DNA from: Escallonia rubra
Lineage: Eukaryota; Streptophyta; Magnoliopsida; Escalloniales; Escalloniaceae
Direction: 5' to 3'
Assembly (NCBI GenBank): GCA_033065855.1
Contig: JAVXUO010000239.1
Location: forward strand, 124,001 to 188,000
DNA length: 64,000 bases
The position numbers were made by a program, and so were the translations under genes. The notes under the pieces were generated by a model. It was not told the DNA's origin and did not search any database. It saw only the letters and a list, made by a program, of their open reading frames with translations. Shown one piece after another: positions 60,504-64,000 of the stretch. Within the stretch, counting starts at the first letter, position 1; the number at the start of each line of letters is the position of its first letter.

Positions 60504-60953
60504 CAAATTGCCGACGGGGAAGAAGACTGCCGGGGTGAAGGAAGGGGCTGCTGGCGAGGTGAGGAAGGGGCTGCCGGCGGGGAAGGGGACTGCCAACGAG
60601 GTGGGGAAGGGGACTGCCGGGGTGAAGGAAGGGGCTGCCAGCGGGAAGGGGACTACCGGCGGCGACAAACCTGGATTCGATTGATTGGGCTTAACACTGA
60701 ATTGAAGAATCAAATTGATTTGGTGCAGATTGGACAGAGGGAGATAAAGGAATGACTTGAAACCCTAATTTGAAAATTAGGATTTTTAGAACCCTAATTT
60801 GAATGGCATGGTAAAGAATTAACCTTTCAAATCGTGGGCAATATGGTCATTTTGACCATTCCGTTATGTCAAAGGACATAAGTGCCTATTTTTCAAATTT
60901 ATGGATACGCGTGTAATTTCATCCAAACTTCAGGGACGCATATGTAATTAACC
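59798..60953. mobile_element. Mutator-like element with repeat-rich GC interior
   Basis: The left end GGTTAATTACACTCATGTCC and the right end (reverse complement) GGGTTAATTACATATGCGTC continue as inverted repeats through CCTGA(G/A)GTTTGG(G/A)TGAAATTACA. Flanking AT-rich 10-mers TTATTTTTAT and TTATCCTTAT match at 8 of 10. The core (60100-60760) is GC-rich, with an AG run at 60477-60503 and a repeated unit around GGGAAGGGGACTGCC / GAAGGAAGGGGCTGCC. On minus this would read as a proline-rich repeat, but I see no real gene. Confidence 0.65.
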
Positions 60954-63900
60954 CTTATCCTTATATATTTGGTTTTGATTTTGTAAAAGAATTCTATAAC
61001 ACAAACAAGTGGGAAAAAAGTGAAGTTCAACTTTTAAGATGAACCAACGTGAATCCCTTCTGCATGGGGAAGTCATGAATCATCTGTCCTCTCAGTTGTA
61101 AAAGAAAGAAAAGAAAGTTGATGAGACAACCGAGAACTCGTGGGCTTTTTTGACGTAGTCTAATGACCACGAAATATGTAGACGACAAAGTGGTGAATAC
61201 ATTACCAACATACAAAGGATTTTACCTATTTTTTGGACACTAACAAGAGAAGATAGCTTTATTCATTTAAGAATTTAAAGATATAAAGACTAACGTTGCG
61301 AAAACTAACTCTCTCTCTCTCACTCACTCACACACACACACGAGTTATAGCAATACACACACACGCGCACAAGAGTTACAACAATCAGTTTGTAACGACT
61401 AAAAAACTTAAAAAAAAAAGATAAAGTAAATGATAAAAAGATTAACTTTAACTGTCTCATCTTTAGTCAGAGTATCCGCTACAAAGTTGCTCCTCCGATA
61501 TGTAACATGTAAAGGGTGCTACAACGTGACCTTCCCAAATAAATGTATTTGAAGGAAAGGACGCGGACAGATTGACCAGAGATGTGTTTGATGAGTCAAA
61601 AACATAAGGGAAATGCACTCTGCTTTTTCTTCAAATCACATTCAGGCTTCGGGCACCACCCATTCAGAGATATAAAGGACCCGTCAACACGCGATTTAGA
61701 CGGAAAAGTTGTCATGATTTCTCTAGCTTTTGCTTTCCGAGTATCTACCAGTCAATTTCTCACTTTTTGAGTGTTAATCACAATATTCCTGGGTACTTTT
61801 TTGGTACTTTTCTGTTTTGAACAATTCCGTGAAAATGTTAGTAAAGGTGCAGAGAAATTTTGGACCTTCGTGACATCAATATTAATTTTCTTATCTTAAA
61901 TTTATGAATAAGGTAAGATCACTTAGAAACACGGTGCAATGCCACTAGCCATTCTGAGAGTGACAAGAAAACTATCTAGATAAAATAAGAGTACAAAGTT
62001 AAATTTTATTGAAGGATTAGTTTACGACAGCATCACCATAAAATTCTCTTGGATCGGTAATCATTCAAGTATTCTATTATGGGAACGGTTATAATAAGTG
62101 TTCTTGAAGAGCGAACGACCAATTCAAACATTTATAACCAAGAAAAACTGGTAAAGATCGCCGTGATCACAAGACTCGTTAGAGTGGTCAATAAAACGAC
62201 CGGCTAAGCCTTTTTTTTTTTTTTTAAAGGTAAAGATCATCACACAAGTGAGTGAGAGCAGTAGTGATTCACCTCCTATTTTTCGGGGATATGATGAGTT
62301 TCATGATTAGGTGGTGATAGGGATAATGTATAATTAAGGTGATGTCTCATTGTTAAAAAAAAAAAAGTGTTAAAATGACTCTTTTTTCCCCTCCAGATTC
62401 TTCTGGGCCAGCCTGGATATCTTGATGAAACTATCCTCTGCAATTTGCATCAATTGGGTTCGAAGGGCGGTAAGCCCTGAGCCTGTCCATGGACCGCTTT
62501 CCCCCAATTAAGCCCAACATGTGCGAGCTGAGCTGGGTTATTTAGCCCATCAAAATAGACCAGAGCTCTTTAACAAGCCATTCAATTTTCCCTGTTTAGC
62601 CCAGCCCGGGAGTCTCTCTTACTAGTTACTATCTAAGATACAGAAGCCTTTATCATTAGTTTTTATTTTTGAACAGGTAGGAATGGATGTATAATGGCTA
62701 AATTTCACTTAATCTCCTGAGGCTTATATCGCTATTCCACTTAAAATCCATTGTTTTAATTACATAACACAACACCCTCACATTAAAATTGGTTCCAAAA
62801 ATCGTCCACCGCCAACTCCACCCCACCATCCACACCCTGGCGCCACCCCCATCACCCACCAATATCTGCAAACAAACGGAGACCCACCCCCCACGGTGGT
62901 TGTGCACCAACCACACACAAATCCCAGGGCCCTCTCCCTCCCCCACATTAGCCACCAACATACGACCCCATCTGCAAACGCAGAAAAACACCCACCCACC
63001 CAAACTAACGAAGATATTTTCACTTATGATCTGTAACCTCTTCTCACCCAATGCAGGACAAGGGGCCGGAGGATAAGGTGGAAGCAGATCCTTCCACAAT
63101 GCAGCACAAGGGATTGGAGAATACACCGGCGGCAATAGTACTAACAGCAAAGGGAGAAGAAAAGGTGGTACCGCACTAAGGACAGTGTATGATGACAGGA
63201 AAGGGGGAAGGAAAGGTGGCGCCGCACTGTGGACAGTATGTGATGCTGTGAAAAAAGATCCTTTGCGTTATGATATGCAAGAAACAATACCCGCACTCTG
63301 GTGGTTCTAAAGCCTGGAGATCAGACCGGCAGGAAATGATTGTGCAGGACAGGTCATCTAGATACAGACTGAATATTAATCCTCTAGATCTAGCAATAAT
63401 TTACTGTATGGACATTTGCTGCATCTCATAGCCAAATATTAAAAAAAAAAAAAAGAAGTAAAAAAGGAGTCCTCCATAAGTTGAGGCCTTATGGAGGCTA
63501 ATCTGTGCGTACCAAATTGTTCCGACCAACAAAGTTATGCAGGGTAGATGCTATCAAATATATAATCATACTCAATGACAACAGATTGTTGTTTGTTACA
63601 ATCTTAGACATTACAAAACAATCCGAAGTATAACGAACTCTGAAGTGTGGATATGAAATTATTCAATCGGCAAGGTTTTAGTATCACACATTGAAAGGTT
63701 TTCTAGCTGGTGTACATGTGAAATGGTTTCTGATTCAAACATCAGGTGTACATGAAAGAAACTCGCAATGTGTGAAAGACTTTAAGGAGTAGTATATAGC
63801 CATTACGTAGTTTCCTTAACCTCATTTATGTTAACCTTTGAATGCCCAACCAAAGCATCCAGATCTACTCAAAGCCTAACTCACTCTAGTGATCCCCTTT

Positions 63901-64000
63901 AACTAAGAACGGAGCAACACCTCAAGAGGAAAACCATAAGCTCAATACTGGAAACACTACCCCCTACGTACCTTGCTAGAATTCACATATACTCGTTTAG
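60954..64000. other. Right end, no gene seen
   Basis: CT/CA microsatellites lie at 61309-61340. A C-rich, low-complexity stretch lies at 62780-63010, beginning after GGCTAAATTTCACTTAATCT, which resembles a Mutator-type end, but no matching right end was found. Open frames on both strands there are products of base composition. Nothing else is supported. Confidence 0.4.

Noticed and set aside
60426-60755. Glu/Arg/Gly-rich plus-strand frame
   Set aside because: Translation of the AG run and the GC-rich repeat inside a Mutator-like element.
62698-63150. 150-codon minus-strand frame, Trp/Val/Gly-rich
   Set aside because: It lies over a C-rich low-complexity stretch and both strands are open; no motif or splice context.

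Overview
This window looks like nuclear DNA of a flowering plant, most likely a eudicot. The genes have short exons with GT-AG introns, intergenic DNA is AT-rich with many microsatellites, and the mobile elements are typical plant families (hAT, Mutator-like, CACTA, Stowaway-like and other MITEs, TRIM-type LTR elements, a tRNA-derived SINE). I cannot name the species.

Layout from left to right: (1) a BCS1-like AAA-ATPase gene on the minus strand, cut by the left window edge (1-1324); (2) a hAT element (2981-4143) in otherwise empty DNA; (3) a small heavy-metal-associated isoprenylated protein (HIPP) gene on minus with a 12-nt first exon (6571-7416); (4) the complete seven-exon gene for inositol-pentakisphosphate 2-kinase, IPK1, on minus (10027-15264); (5) a transposon-rich gap with a TRIM, an RNase H-like fragment, a large MITE, a GC-rich hAT and a SINE (16039-20905); (6) two complete, tandemly duplicated SABATH methyltransferase genes resembling jasmonate O-methyltransferase (25044-28055 and 40816-43876, both plus), each at the end of a duplicated block of about 6 kb; (7) between them, a pile of transposons: a CACTA-like remnant, a Mutator-like element with very long inverted repeats, and a hAT nested inside another hAT. 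The nested pair sits in a short third copy of the duplicated block; (8) a gene-poor 44.5-52 kb stretch; (9) an intronless DUF4408/DUF761 membrane protein gene on minus (52016-52813); (10) a CACTA element inserted inside a TRIM (53475-56980); (11) a gene-poor right end with another Mutator-like element (59798-60953).

The coding genes have unrelated roles: AAA chaperone, metal binding, phytate synthesis, volatile hormone methylation, and an uncharacterised membrane protein. I see no evidence that they form a pathway or gene cluster beyond the methyltransferase tandem pair. The most informative biology is in how the tandem pair diverged through insertions in introns and promoters, and in the inner hAT element. 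That element carries what look like fragments of host genes (the first exon of an alpha-N-acetylglucosaminidase and a ZAT-type zinc-finger piece) plus a segment also present in the unrelated CACTA element at 53.6-56.8 kb. I did not find a convincing new biological system.
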